From: Euryodendron excelsum
Lineage: Eukaryota > Streptophyta > Magnoliopsida > Ericales > Pentaphylacaceae
DNA: 64,000 bases
Assembly: GCA_033060915.1 (NCBI GenBank)
Contig: CM065399.1
Coordinates: 12,512,501 to 12,576,500 of the forward strand
Direction: 5' to 3'
Within the stretch, counting starts at the first letter, position 1, and each line of letters starts with the position of its first letter. Below the pieces are notes generated by a model. The model was not told the origin of the DNA. It saw nothing but the letters and a program-made list of their open reading frames with translations, and did no database searches. The translations under genes and the position numbers were made by a program. Shown here piece by piece: positions 54,420 through 64,000 of this stretch.

Positions 54420-57400
54420 CAATGACCCTTGTATCCGATATCTTACTCAGTTAACCCCGAGAATGCCAATCTTGATAAGTGATGACTTGAACACCGAGTT
54501 TGATTACCAACAATTGGGAATTGAAGAAGATGTAAATTTTACAGAGGAGGTGCTAGAGGAAATTCGGGAACAAATAGAAAGACATGAGAATCGTAATACC
54601 CCAAACATTGAGGAAACAGAAATCGTTAATTTGGGAAATGAGGGGGATTTGAAAGAGCTTAGAATCGGCACAGGCCTAGATCAATGGCAGTGCAAAGAAT
54701 TATTGAAACTTTTGTGTGCACACTTGGATGTTTTCACATGGTTTTATCAAGACATGCCTAGGCTGAATGAATCCATTGTGAAACATAGATTACCCCTGAA
54801 CCCGCAGATGAAACCCTTTAAGCAGAAGCTAAGAAGATTGAAGCCTGAATGGAGCCTGAAGATCAAAGAGGAGGTGGTTAAACAACTCTAAGTAGGATTC
54901 CTACAAGTAGTAGAGTATCCCCAATGGCTGGCTAATATTGTCCCTGTACCTAAGAAAGATGGCAAGGTGCGGATATGCATTGACTTTTGGGACCTTAACA
55001 GGACCAGTCCAAAGGATGATTTTCCTCTCCCACATATAGACTTGCTTGTTGACAACACAGCCGGTCATGAAATGTTTTCCTTCATGGACGGTTTTTCAAG
55101 ATATAATCAAATCAAGCTGGCTGAAGAAGATCGGGAGAAGACTGCTTTCATTACCCCCTAGGGAGTATTCTGTTATAAAGTCATGCCATTCGGACTTCGC
55201 AATGCAAGGGCAACCTACCAAAAGGCCATGGTAACCTTATTCCATGACATGATGCATCAGGAAGTAGAAATCTATGTGGATGACATGATCGTCAAGTCCA
55301 AGCAGCGGAAAGACCACCTGTTCAACTTGCGGAGGGTGTTTGGCCGCCTCCGTAGGTATTAGCTTAAGCTAAATCCTGCCAAATGCACATTCAAAGTATC
55401 TTTAGGGAAGCTGCTGGGGTTTATAGTCAATGAAAAGGGGATAGAGGTTGATCCTGCCAAAGCAAAGTCCATTGTTGAAATGCCTACACCAAAGGGGGAA
55501 AAGGAGGTTCGATCCTTTTGGGGAAAAAGAGGTTCGATAACTGTCAAACAGGCTCACCTGTGTGAGCCTATTTTCAAGCTCCTTAAGAAAGACGTTCCAA
55601 AAGAGTGGGATGATAACTGTCAAATAGTTTTTGAGAAAATTAAAGAATATCTTCGGAACCCCTCTGTCCTAGTGGCACCAACCCCCGGACGTCCTTCGTT
55701 GATGTACATGTCAGTGTCAGATACTTTCATGGGATGCGTCTTGGGGCAGTATGATGAAACAAGAAGAAAAGAGCGAGCCATTTATTACCTCAGTAAGAAA
55801 TTTCTGCCATACAAAGCAAAGTATTCCGATCTCGAGGAAACCTGCTGCACCTTAGCCTGGGCAGCTCACAAGCTTCGACACTACATGCTTTATCATACCA
55901 CCTTCCTCATCTCTCAAATGGATCCCCTTAAGTATATATTCGAGAAACCAACCCTGTCCAGCAGAATTGCTCGATGGCACATGATCCTGTCAAAATTTGA
56001 TATTGTGTTCACTACCCATAAAGTAGTCAAGGGGCAGGTGATAGCTGATTATCTGGCCGAGAACTCTATTGATGATTATCAATCCATGGAGCCCCAATTT
56101 CCTGATGAAAATATACTATGCATTGATGGTGCATTTGAAGAGCAAGAACCAGCCGAGTGGAAGATGTTTATTTACGGTGCTGCTAACAAAAGGGGAGCCG
56201 GCATTGGGGCAGTAGTAGTGTCAAGAACGGGCAGTCATTATCCTATTGTGATTAAGCTACAACTTGAACTCTGCACCAATAACATCGCCAAATATGAGGC
56301 TTGCATTCTGGGACTAAGATTGGCATTAGAAATGAAGATTGACGAATTGGTTGTTCTCAATGATTCATATCTGGTCATTCAGCAATCCAGGGATGTGTAC
56401 CAAACTCGAGATACTAAACTTTCCCCGTATCATCAACAGGTCAAAGATTTGTGTCAGCTATTCAAAAGCGTGGATTTTCGTCACGTACCCCGAATTGAGA
56501 ACAGCTTTGCCGATGCCTTAGCTACATTAGCTGCAGCAATCAAGGTCGACAAGGGCATTGAAATCCCCCCTTTACAGATCTTTACCAGGGATGTCCCCTC
56601 CTATTGCCTGCACACAACTATTGAACCCCATGAGAAACCATGGTTTCATGACATCCAAAGGTATATCTAAGCCAGGACGTTCCCCGATGCAGCAACACAA
56701 CGCGATAGGAAGACCATTTTGTCGTTTGGCAGGACACTACTTCATGGCTGGAAATGAGCTTTTTAGGAGATCATGGTTTGGACCTCTAAGATGTGTCAAT
56801 ACCGCTAAAGCCAAAGTCATTATGGAGGAAGTGCACGAGGGAGTTTGCGGTCCCCACATGAATGGCCACACCCTTGTGAAGAAGATTCTCCGGACAGGAT
56901 ATTACTGGTCAACAATGGAGTCAGATTGCATTAGATACGCTCTTCGGTGTCACAAATGTCAGATACACGGGGATAAGATCAAAGCACCACCGACTGAGCT
57001 CTATTCTATGTCAGCCCCATGGCCTTTTTCTATGTGGGGGATAGATATGATTGGTCCAATCACTCCTAAAGCTTCCAACGGCCATCACTTCATCCTGGTC
57101 GCCATTAATTATTTCACTAAATGAGTAGAAGCTGTTTTTTATGTTCATGTCACTAAAAGGGTCGTGGAAAGGTTCATAAAAAATCATATCATTTGCCGGT
57201 ATGGGATTCCCGAGTCACTCATTACCAATAATGCTTCTAATCTGAATAACAAGTTGATGTCAAAGCTATGCCAAACATTTCGTATTACGCATCGGAATTC
57301 GGTCACCTACCGGCCTCAGATGAATGGAGCAGTAGAAGCAGCCAACAAGAACATTAAGAGAATACTTTGAAAAATGATTGACAACTATAGAGATTGACAT

Positions 57401-57886
57401 GAGAAACTTCCTTTTGCATTGATGGCTTACCGAACTACTACGAGGGTCTCCACCGGAAGTACCCCTTTCGAGCTAGTCTACGGCACCGAGGCGGTCATCC
57501 CTGTTGAGATTGAGATTCCTTCTTTACGGATCTTAATAGAAACCAAACTAGATGAAGCAAAATGGATTAAAGACCGGTATGCCCAACTCTGTTTGCTAGA
57601 TGAGAAGCGGCTAGCTGCAGTTTATCACGCTCAATGCTATAAAAAGCGAATGGCCAGAATGTTTAATAAGAAAGTACGACCTCGATCGTTCCAACCGGGA
57701 GATTTGGTGCTCAAGAAGGTGTTCCCCCATCAGGAGGCAGCATAGGAAAAATTTGCTCCAAACTATGAGGAGCCATTCGTGGTAAAGAAGGTCCTGTCTG
57801 AAGGAGCTCTCGTTTTGGAAGAAATGGATGGCCAAGAATTCCTTAGCCCATTGAATTCAGATGCTGTCAAGCACTACTACATATGA
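54420..57886 (+). pseudogene. pol: pol of Ogre-2: RT, two RNase H domains, integrase (broken)
   Basis: Same domain order as Ogre-1 pol; YVDD is kept (about 55275) and the end is TGA 57884-57886. Stops: TAA 54889, TAG 55159 (a Trp codon in Ogre-1), TAG 55360 (Gln in Ogre-1), TAA 56668, TGA 57122 (Trp), TGA 57368 (shared with Ogre-1), TGA 57395 (Trp), TAG 57743. A small rearrangement with a repeated GGTTCGAT motif replaces about ten codons near 55510-55550, and there is a frameshift near 56715. The start of this exon (54470-54560) is in the correct frame, unlike Ogre-1. It cannot make a functional product. Confidence 0.9.
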
Positions 57887-58235
57887 TTTCGAAAGCTAGG
57901 CCTTTGGTTTATGTGGGGAAGCAATAAAATCTACTTTCTTCATTCTCCACTAATCAATAAGGTAGTGTTTCAAGGGTAAAACTCTATAGACTAAACAATC
58001 TAATTCTAGGATGATGAGAGGCCCTCATTTCATTTTCTATCCAATTAAAATGCATATATATAACCTTTGTCAAACCCTTAGTGCCGGTTACTTTCTTTCA
58101 GGAACATTCCCCAACAAAGTGATCATGTTAAGTCAAAGTAGAGGCATTGGAGATATGCGTAAAAAAAAAAAAAAAAAAAAAAAAGCCCCTGAAGTATTAC
58201 TTTGAGTTTGCACAAACATTGGTATTAACGTCATT

Positions 58236-58280
<45 letters not shown>

Positions 58281-59162
58281 GGAAAAAATGTATGACGAGA
58301 TACCCAGAGAAAGATGAGAATACGTGGAAAAGTGCTACTAAACCAAAAATCATTGACGGTGATCACTAGTAGAATGGTAGGCTTAAGCCTTTTCCTTTTT
58401 CTTTCAAGAGTAAAAAACCACACTACAAGCCCTAAAAGTCCTCTCAAATTAGAGTTAAATTGATTAGTCCAAATGAGCTTACTAAAATATGTTGTTGGCT
58501 GGAGAATGATGCAAGTAGCGTTTAGGAGCTTCTCAACAGAAACTAGAGACCAAGCTAAGGAAAGAGAGAGAGAAAGAAGAGAGAAAAGTTAAGCGCTTCT
58601 CGAGGATGTGGTGAAAACCCGAAAGGGCGCCGTAGGTAAAAAGGTAGGGATGTGGCAAGATACAAAACTATCGACCCTGGTGAAAACCTACAAAGGCGCC
58701 TTGGTGCAAAAATGACAGAGCTGGGACTGGTGAAAACCCTCAGGGGCACTAGTAGTAAAAATAGCAAAAAAACAGAAAGGGGGGAAGGGTTGGGAGCAAG
58801 AGATTTAGATGTAAGAAATAGCTCAAGCTTCTGCATTCCTCAGAAGTTAATGTATAAAAGCAACAGTGTGAAAGTCGGAAGGCATCTCGAAAGGCATTCT
58901 TCGGCTTAGCCCAGTTAGGATTAAAGGAAACAGGGGTTCCTTTCGCAGGACAATTAGTGAGTCAGAGAATCAAACCAAAGGGAGTTATTTTTCATTAAGC
59001 TGTGATTTTCATTTAACTTTCCCCAAATTTGTTGCTCTACTAATCATGCAGGAAAACCATATCAAAAGTACGAAAGGTCATGAATTCATAAGACAAAACG
59101 AGGCATAATACTAAACAAAGTTTGTTTTTTTCTTTTTTTTACAAATGTAGAAATCAGTAAAT
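57887..59162. other. Convergent spacer of Ogre-2
   Basis: Equivalent of 14288-15528. It contains poly-A runs (58161-58183, 58240-58280) that match the T runs of Ogre-1 but are longer; the C50 run of Ogre-1 is represented by short A and G runs near 58766-58790. No gene is visible. Confidence 0.6.
58161..58280. repeat. Poly-A tracts
   Basis: A run of 23 A at 58161-58183 and a nearly pure A run of about 40 at 58240-58280. Confidence 0.9.
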
Positions 59163-60841
59163 CTAAGAGCGAGGGGCAAAAATATATCACTCCCCGTCAT
59201 CATTAAAGGAGGAATCAGCTATACAGGGATCCACTGGCTTGCCAACCACAAAAGGAGCACTCAAAGAAGTACTGGCTGCAGAAGACCCAGTCAGGCCTCG
59301 CTCGTAGTCCGCACATCTGGCCAGAAGCATGTCCCTCTCTCGGGTAAGGGACTCCATAGTCTCCTGCAAGGACTGGCTATCTGTCGCATCAGTTTCTAGG
59401 GAGGTGGAGCTGTCTAGAGTACCTCGCAGCCGCCTGCGTCCCCTCACAGCACTCGAAGGTAGATCACCATGGGTTGATCTGGCTGCTGCTAACTGTATCT
59501 CTAACAAAGCTACCTTAGCATCCCTCGCTCTCAACAGGTCATGTAACGTTCGTATTAGTCGACGGTTGTCCGTCTATGATGACGCCCCTGAACAATTATA
59601 TCAGTCAAGAAGTCGGTATACCCTATGGGAGGTAAATGAGTCTCAATAAGAAGATCTCCAAGTTTGCTGGGACCTAGCACGTAGCGTTGAAGCCAATAGT
59701 GATATGCCTCAGTCGTAAGGGGCATGACAGAGAAGGGACCATTATCGTCAACGTGAGGAAGCAAGGATCTCCATGTATCCATAACTCTCTTCACCAATGC
59801 TTCAGGGATCGACGCCTCAAAGAAAAGAGTAAACTCAGTTGCAGATGCTAAATAAGGGATATCCTGACTCCTACCAAGCTGTCGCAGAACTCGAATACCG
59901 AAGAAAGGGGCAATGCCCTACAGGCCTGCTAGGGGCACGAAGGCCCTCCTGGAAGGTCGAACTCTCAAGCAATATCTACCAACCAGTCCTGGATACCACC
60001 GGACAGTGCCTGACCTTATGCACTGGAGATAGTCAGCCCAGGATGCAGCGGTCTGCAGAAATCTCCCCTTATCTGCCATGACACCCTGAGATCTCGCCAG
60101 GGAATGTATATGGTCGAGCTCTGGATACCACGTGTGCTGGAACAAAGGTGTAACAAACAAGTGACCAATCGCCCAGAGCTGGAAGAGAGTAGCGCATCCC
60201 CGGAAACCAGCGTCAGTGGTCTGCTGGAATCTTGTAAGACTCACGAAGGTCTCCCCTACAATCATAGGAGCATAGGAATGCCCCTTACGGATCAAGGCCA
60301 GCGGTGCATAGAGTCGACAGTCCACTAAATCATCTTCTCGAGGGAACACCGAGAAGTTCAGCAGAAGCAAGGCCAAAGCAACCATACAAGAAACAGCCTA
60401 ATCCTAAGAGGTGTGCCACTCACCTGAATGAACTCACATACCCATGGGAAACTCAAAATGGGAAAAGAGGAACTCTACTAGGACATAAGGAAACTGGGGC
60501 AAAGAAGAAGACGAAAGAACTGTGCGTTTGAATCCAAGCTAGGATGAAACCACTGTAATACAACCATCTGGAAAGAGGGGTCCCACAATGTCAGCAGAAA
60601 CATCTCGAAAATCAAGAAGAAATCCATACTCGTGAGGATTAGGGGTAAGCTCGCACTCCCCAAAGCGGAAAAGAGATAAGTCAGGCTGCCAGAAGGGAAT
60701 CACCGCCTCCATGAGCCCGGGAATGAGCCGCACTGATAAAAGTGAAGCTACCCGACCAAAGGATCGGCGAAAGATATCCTGCTCATCCAAAGGGTAGCTA
60801 CTGTGCCAAGCTCTCAGTCAACTCAAAACTGCGTCTGCCAT
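59163..60841 (-). pseudogene. Antisense extra ORF of Ogre-2: PMD/DUF7745-like protein (broken)
   Basis: Homologue of 12607-14287 on the opposite strand of its own element. The start ATG is kept (60841-60839), directly after an acceptor-like TTTCCAAG. Codon 8 is TGA; further stops include TAG near 60540 (CAG in Ogre-1) and one near 59925, and a 1-base loss lies near 59567. At the codon that is TAG in Ogre-1 this copy has CAG (60088-60086). The best open pieces carry the LTPNPHEYGFLLDF block, the FSVFPREDDLVD block, and the coiled-coil segment. The natural stop TAG is at 59165-59163. Confidence 0.75.
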
Positions 60842-61722
60842 CTTGGAAAGGTAAGCCAAGGTAAGAGATATTAACATACCATACATGCAATTCAAATAAC
60901 AGTAAAATAAAATAAACAACTAACACAAACGGAACAAATAAAGGATTTCGAATGATAAGTCAAACAAAATTCCTACATACACATTTCGATTTTCCTCCTT
61001 TCAAGTCAAATCTCAAGAGTTTTCTATCTTTTTTCTTCAAAAATATTTTACTTCTAAAAACTTTTTCTAACTCTTCCCCTAATTTCTAAAAATTTTTTGG
61101 CAGAGTCCCGTTTGAAAATAGCCCCTACAACATGCATGACATCAACACAAAACACAAAACGTGCACTTCACATGGTTACAATCACATAATATCAACACCC
61201 GTGCACATTTTTCAATTTTTCAAATTTTCAAAAACACATGTTTTATTTTTCTAATAAATCCATGGTTTTCAAAAATGCCTCAAAATTCCTCAAAATTCTT
61301 TCAAATGTTTTCCAAAAATATTCCTACCTTTTTCAAATTTTTAACTCTAAAAATCCTATCAATTTCTTGAATTTTCTCATTTTTCTAAATTTTCTAAGTA
61401 TTTTCCTATTTTTCAAAAAAACAAAAATTCACCGAATTTTCAAAAAATCACGAAACTTCATATGGTTGTTAAACACATTTTTCTAAGGCCAATTGCACAA
61501 AAATTTAGCCAGAAAACCCAATGTCCAAGCCTGTAGGAACAAATCCTCTATTCCTACAGAAAACCCCCTTTACATAATCACATATAATCACTCAAATTCA
61601 ATCAAGCAAGCACCAAAATGCAAAAATAACATCACCATCATGTTCAAAATACATCAAAACATTAATTTCCACTATTCATATGATTCAAATGAAGTTCTAC
61701 ACACCAAAATCAATAAAATTTG
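60842..61722 (-). other. Predicted 5' intron of the Ogre-2 antisense gene
   Basis: Donor GTGAGTTTTC (reverse strand, 61722) and an AT-rich body like 11729-12606. Short open frames here are chance products. Confidence 0.5.
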
Positions 61723-62180
61723 AAAACTCACTTTTTGGAAGTTCTTCGGCAAAATCTTCTCTTCCGGCGACTTTTCTGGCGACGTGGTCTCCTTTCGGCA
61801 ATCACCCGTGGTCTCCAAGAAGTGCCCCTCCAAGGATCAAGTTGATTTTCACGTGAAGTCTCTCAGATTTGCGGAAATCCTCCAAAATGCTGCGGCTGTT
61901 CGAACCAGAAATTTTCTGGTTTTAACTCCAAACCTAGCACCACTAGCAGAGGCGCCATGCATTTTCTGCCAAAGGCGCCACTGCTAATGGCGCCAATTGC
62001 AAATTTTGGGCAGCTTTGCCCTTTTTTCCCGCCAAAACTCGTTTTCGAAGGCCTTTTTGGCCAGCTATCCATTTTCGACCCCCGTTATCGAAAGATTTCC
62101 AATGTCCGTCCCTCTGACTGTCTCGCGGTCAATATGGGACTCTTACTCTTATCGTTTTGTCTTTGACAAGCAAAAGCAGA
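61723..62180 (-). other. Putative promoter/first exon region of the Ogre-2 antisense gene
   Basis: It matches 11296-11728. GGCGCC sites at about 61950-61996 are in the same relative place as in Ogre-1. Confidence 0.5.
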
Positions 62181-62194
62181 AAAAGAGGGGCAGC
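62181..62194 (+). other. Polypurine tract of Ogre-2
   Basis: AAAAGAGGGGCAGC immediately before TGTAAGC of the 3' LTR. Confidence 0.85.
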
Positions 62195-64000
62195 TGTAAG
62201 CACCCTATTTTTGACCGTTCGGTAGTTTACGCTCCGTCCAGACTTGTACTCAAGTCAATATGGACGTATTCTAATCGAAACCGATTTTCTAAGTCCAAAT
62301 CCCATTTTTCCATCACCTCGAGGGTCCACCAGGCCCAAATAGAGGCAAAATGACCAAAATGCCCTTAGGGGCATTGTTTTTTCCAATTCTAACTCCAACC
62401 CCTCTCTCGAGACAGTTGGTTCCTCGAGACGGTAAATCTACTCCAATCAGGCACGTCTTTTCGGAGACGATAAGTCCCGCTTCTAATCCCTCTCTCAAGA
62501 CAGTTTATTCCTCGAGACGGTTCCAAATCAGGCACATCTTTTCGAAGACGATAAGACCCCTTTCCAATCCCTCTCTCGAGATAGTTTATTCCTTGAGACG
62601 GTTCCAATTCAGGCACGTCTTTTCGGAGACAGTAAGTCCCCTTTCCAATCCCTCTCTCGAGATAGTTTATTCCTCGAGACGGTTCCAAATCAAGCACATC
62701 TTTTCAGAGACGGTAAGTCCCCTTTCCAATCCCTCTCGAGAGACATATAATTCCTCGGGACAGTTTCAAATCAGGTACGTCTTTTCAGAGACGGTAAATC
62801 CCCTTTCCAATCCTTCTCTTGTGATAGTTTATTCCTCGAGACGGTTCCAAATCAGGCACGTCTTTTCGGAGAGGGTAAGTCCCCTTTTTAATCCTTCTCT
62901 CAAGATAGTTTATTCCTCGAGACGGTCCCAAATCAGGCACGTCTTTTCGGAGACAGTAAGTCCCCTTTCCAATCCCTCTCTCAAGACAGTTTGTTCCTCG
63001 AGACGGTCCAAGTAGCGAAAATACTCGTAAACATCACAACCGTTCGAGTAGCGGAGGTACTCGTAAACAGGTCGATATAGGGAATTGCCAACAAACCCCT
63101 GTGTCACGACGACCGCCATCAAAGTGGCGGAAACACTCAAAACCTAGGTCAGCACCAGTACTTGTTAGCCCACTTTGGTACAAAATGATCGTTTTGCCCC
63201 TGGTAGGCCGGTCTCTTTTTCTGACCACACCGACTCTGGGTATCAAACTGGTAACCATCTAAGATTAGTTCTTATAGTATTCTCAACCTTCCTCTACCTT
63301 TCCGGATCATTCCGAGTCAGTTCCGACAAATCCGGTGTAAAATAACTGTTTTGCCCCTGGTGGGCCAGTCTCCTTTTCCGACCACACTGGCTCTGGGTAT
63401 CAAACTGGTAACCTCCTGAGACTAATTTTTTTATAGTGTTCTCAACCTCCCTTTACCTTTTTGGATCATTCTGAGTCAGTTTCGGCAAACCCAATGCAAA
63501 ATGACCGTTTTGCCCCTAGTGGGCCGGTCACCTTTTCCGACCATACCGGCTCTGGGTATCAAATTGGCAACCTTTAGGAACATTCTGAATAATGTTTCCA
63601 AATCTCGAGTCTTCTTTGGGGATAGTCCGAGTCTGTCCCGGCAGCTTCCCACTCCGATTGACTGTTTTGCCCTTAAAGGCCCGGTCAACCCTTCCAACAC
63701 ATCTTGTCTTCATTTTTCAAGTTAAAAACCTCCTGGACACTATTTTGAGTGTTCCTACTTTTTTTCGATTTTCCGGGTCATTCCTGGTCTCCCAAACTTC
63801 TTCCCGGATTTTCCGGAGTCACTCCTAGTGAAGCTAGGCTAAAAATTACATGGTCGTCACTAGTACAGGCGCCCAAATCTAGTCAAAGATACGTTGCTTG
63901 CCGACCTTAAACATTTCCTAAATGGCTGGCGCCACTAGTAGTGGCGCCAAGCCAAAAGTGGCCTGAGTGGTGCCAGTGTAAAGTTTGGCCTAGTGCCACT
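62195..64000 (+). mobile_element. 3' LTR of Ogre-2, truncated by the window end
   Basis: It starts TGTAAGCACCC. It has about seven 81-bp units (62400-63010), 155-160-bp units (63170-63800) and the first GGCGCC palindrome (63926-63948, perfect arms around G). The TATA box and the rest lie beyond 64000. Confidence 0.9.
62400..63010 (+). repeat. 81-bp hairpin tandem repeat, about seven units
   Basis: Hairpin motifs start near 62454, 62535, 62617, 62698, 62779, 62860 and 62940. This is the highest copy number among the LTRs here. An open frame of 221 codons across it is a by-product of the period being a multiple of three. Confidence 0.85.

Noticed and set aside
62350..63015. Long open frame of 221 codons with a 27-residue repeat
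   Set aside because: It lies over the 81-bp U3 tandem repeat; a period divisible by three keeps any frame open. The opposite strand shows the same effect.

Overview
The window is a block of plant (angiosperm, probably eudicot) intergenic DNA made entirely of nested and rearranged LTR retrotransposons. I found no host gene, tRNA, rRNA or CRISPR array. The case for a plant rests on the element families: Ty3/gypsy elements of the Tat/Ogre lineage (LTRs of about 5 kb, tRNA-Arg primer site, a second RNase H domain, an intron between pro and pol, and an extra antisense ORF), an Athila-type 3' end, and a Tekay/Del-type chromovirus with a chromodomain.

Layout. 1-1683: 3' end of an Athila-like element (integrase tail, polypurine tract, 3' LTR). 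1684-6311: partial LTR of an older Tat family, a bare reverse transcriptase (RT) fragment, and the start of a second LTR of that family. 6312-27379: a complete 21-kb Ogre-like element on the minus strand ('Ogre-1'), inserted in that second old LTR with target duplication GTCCC. 27380-30275: the old LTR resumes. 30276-45404: a minus-strand Tekay-like chromovirus inserted in the old LTR with duplication GAGTC; its own 3' LTR is interrupted by a 5.1-kb plus-strand Ogre solo LTR (30304-35434, duplication ACTAG). 45405-47030: end of the old LTR and a second RT/RNase H fragment. 47031-47573: a 3' internal fragment of another Ogre copy. 47574-64000: a second, more decayed Ogre-like element on the plus strand ('Ogre-2'), with a shortened 5' LTR, complete internal region and a 3' LTR cut by the window end.

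How the parts work together. The Ogre family carries pro (protease plus a G-patch-like motif), a short intron, and pol (RT, RNase H, archaeal-type RNase H, integrase). Convergent to pol lies an antisense gene of about 559 codons related to the plant mobile domain / DUF7745 type, apparently with its own intron of about 880 bp. Neither copy has a recognisable gag, and both share a nonsense codon in integrase. The family was therefore probably moved in trans by a fuller relative. GGCGCC palindromes sit both upstream of the LTR TATA box and upstream of the antisense gene.

All assignments come from reading the sequence by eye. Family names rest on motif recognition, not on database searches.
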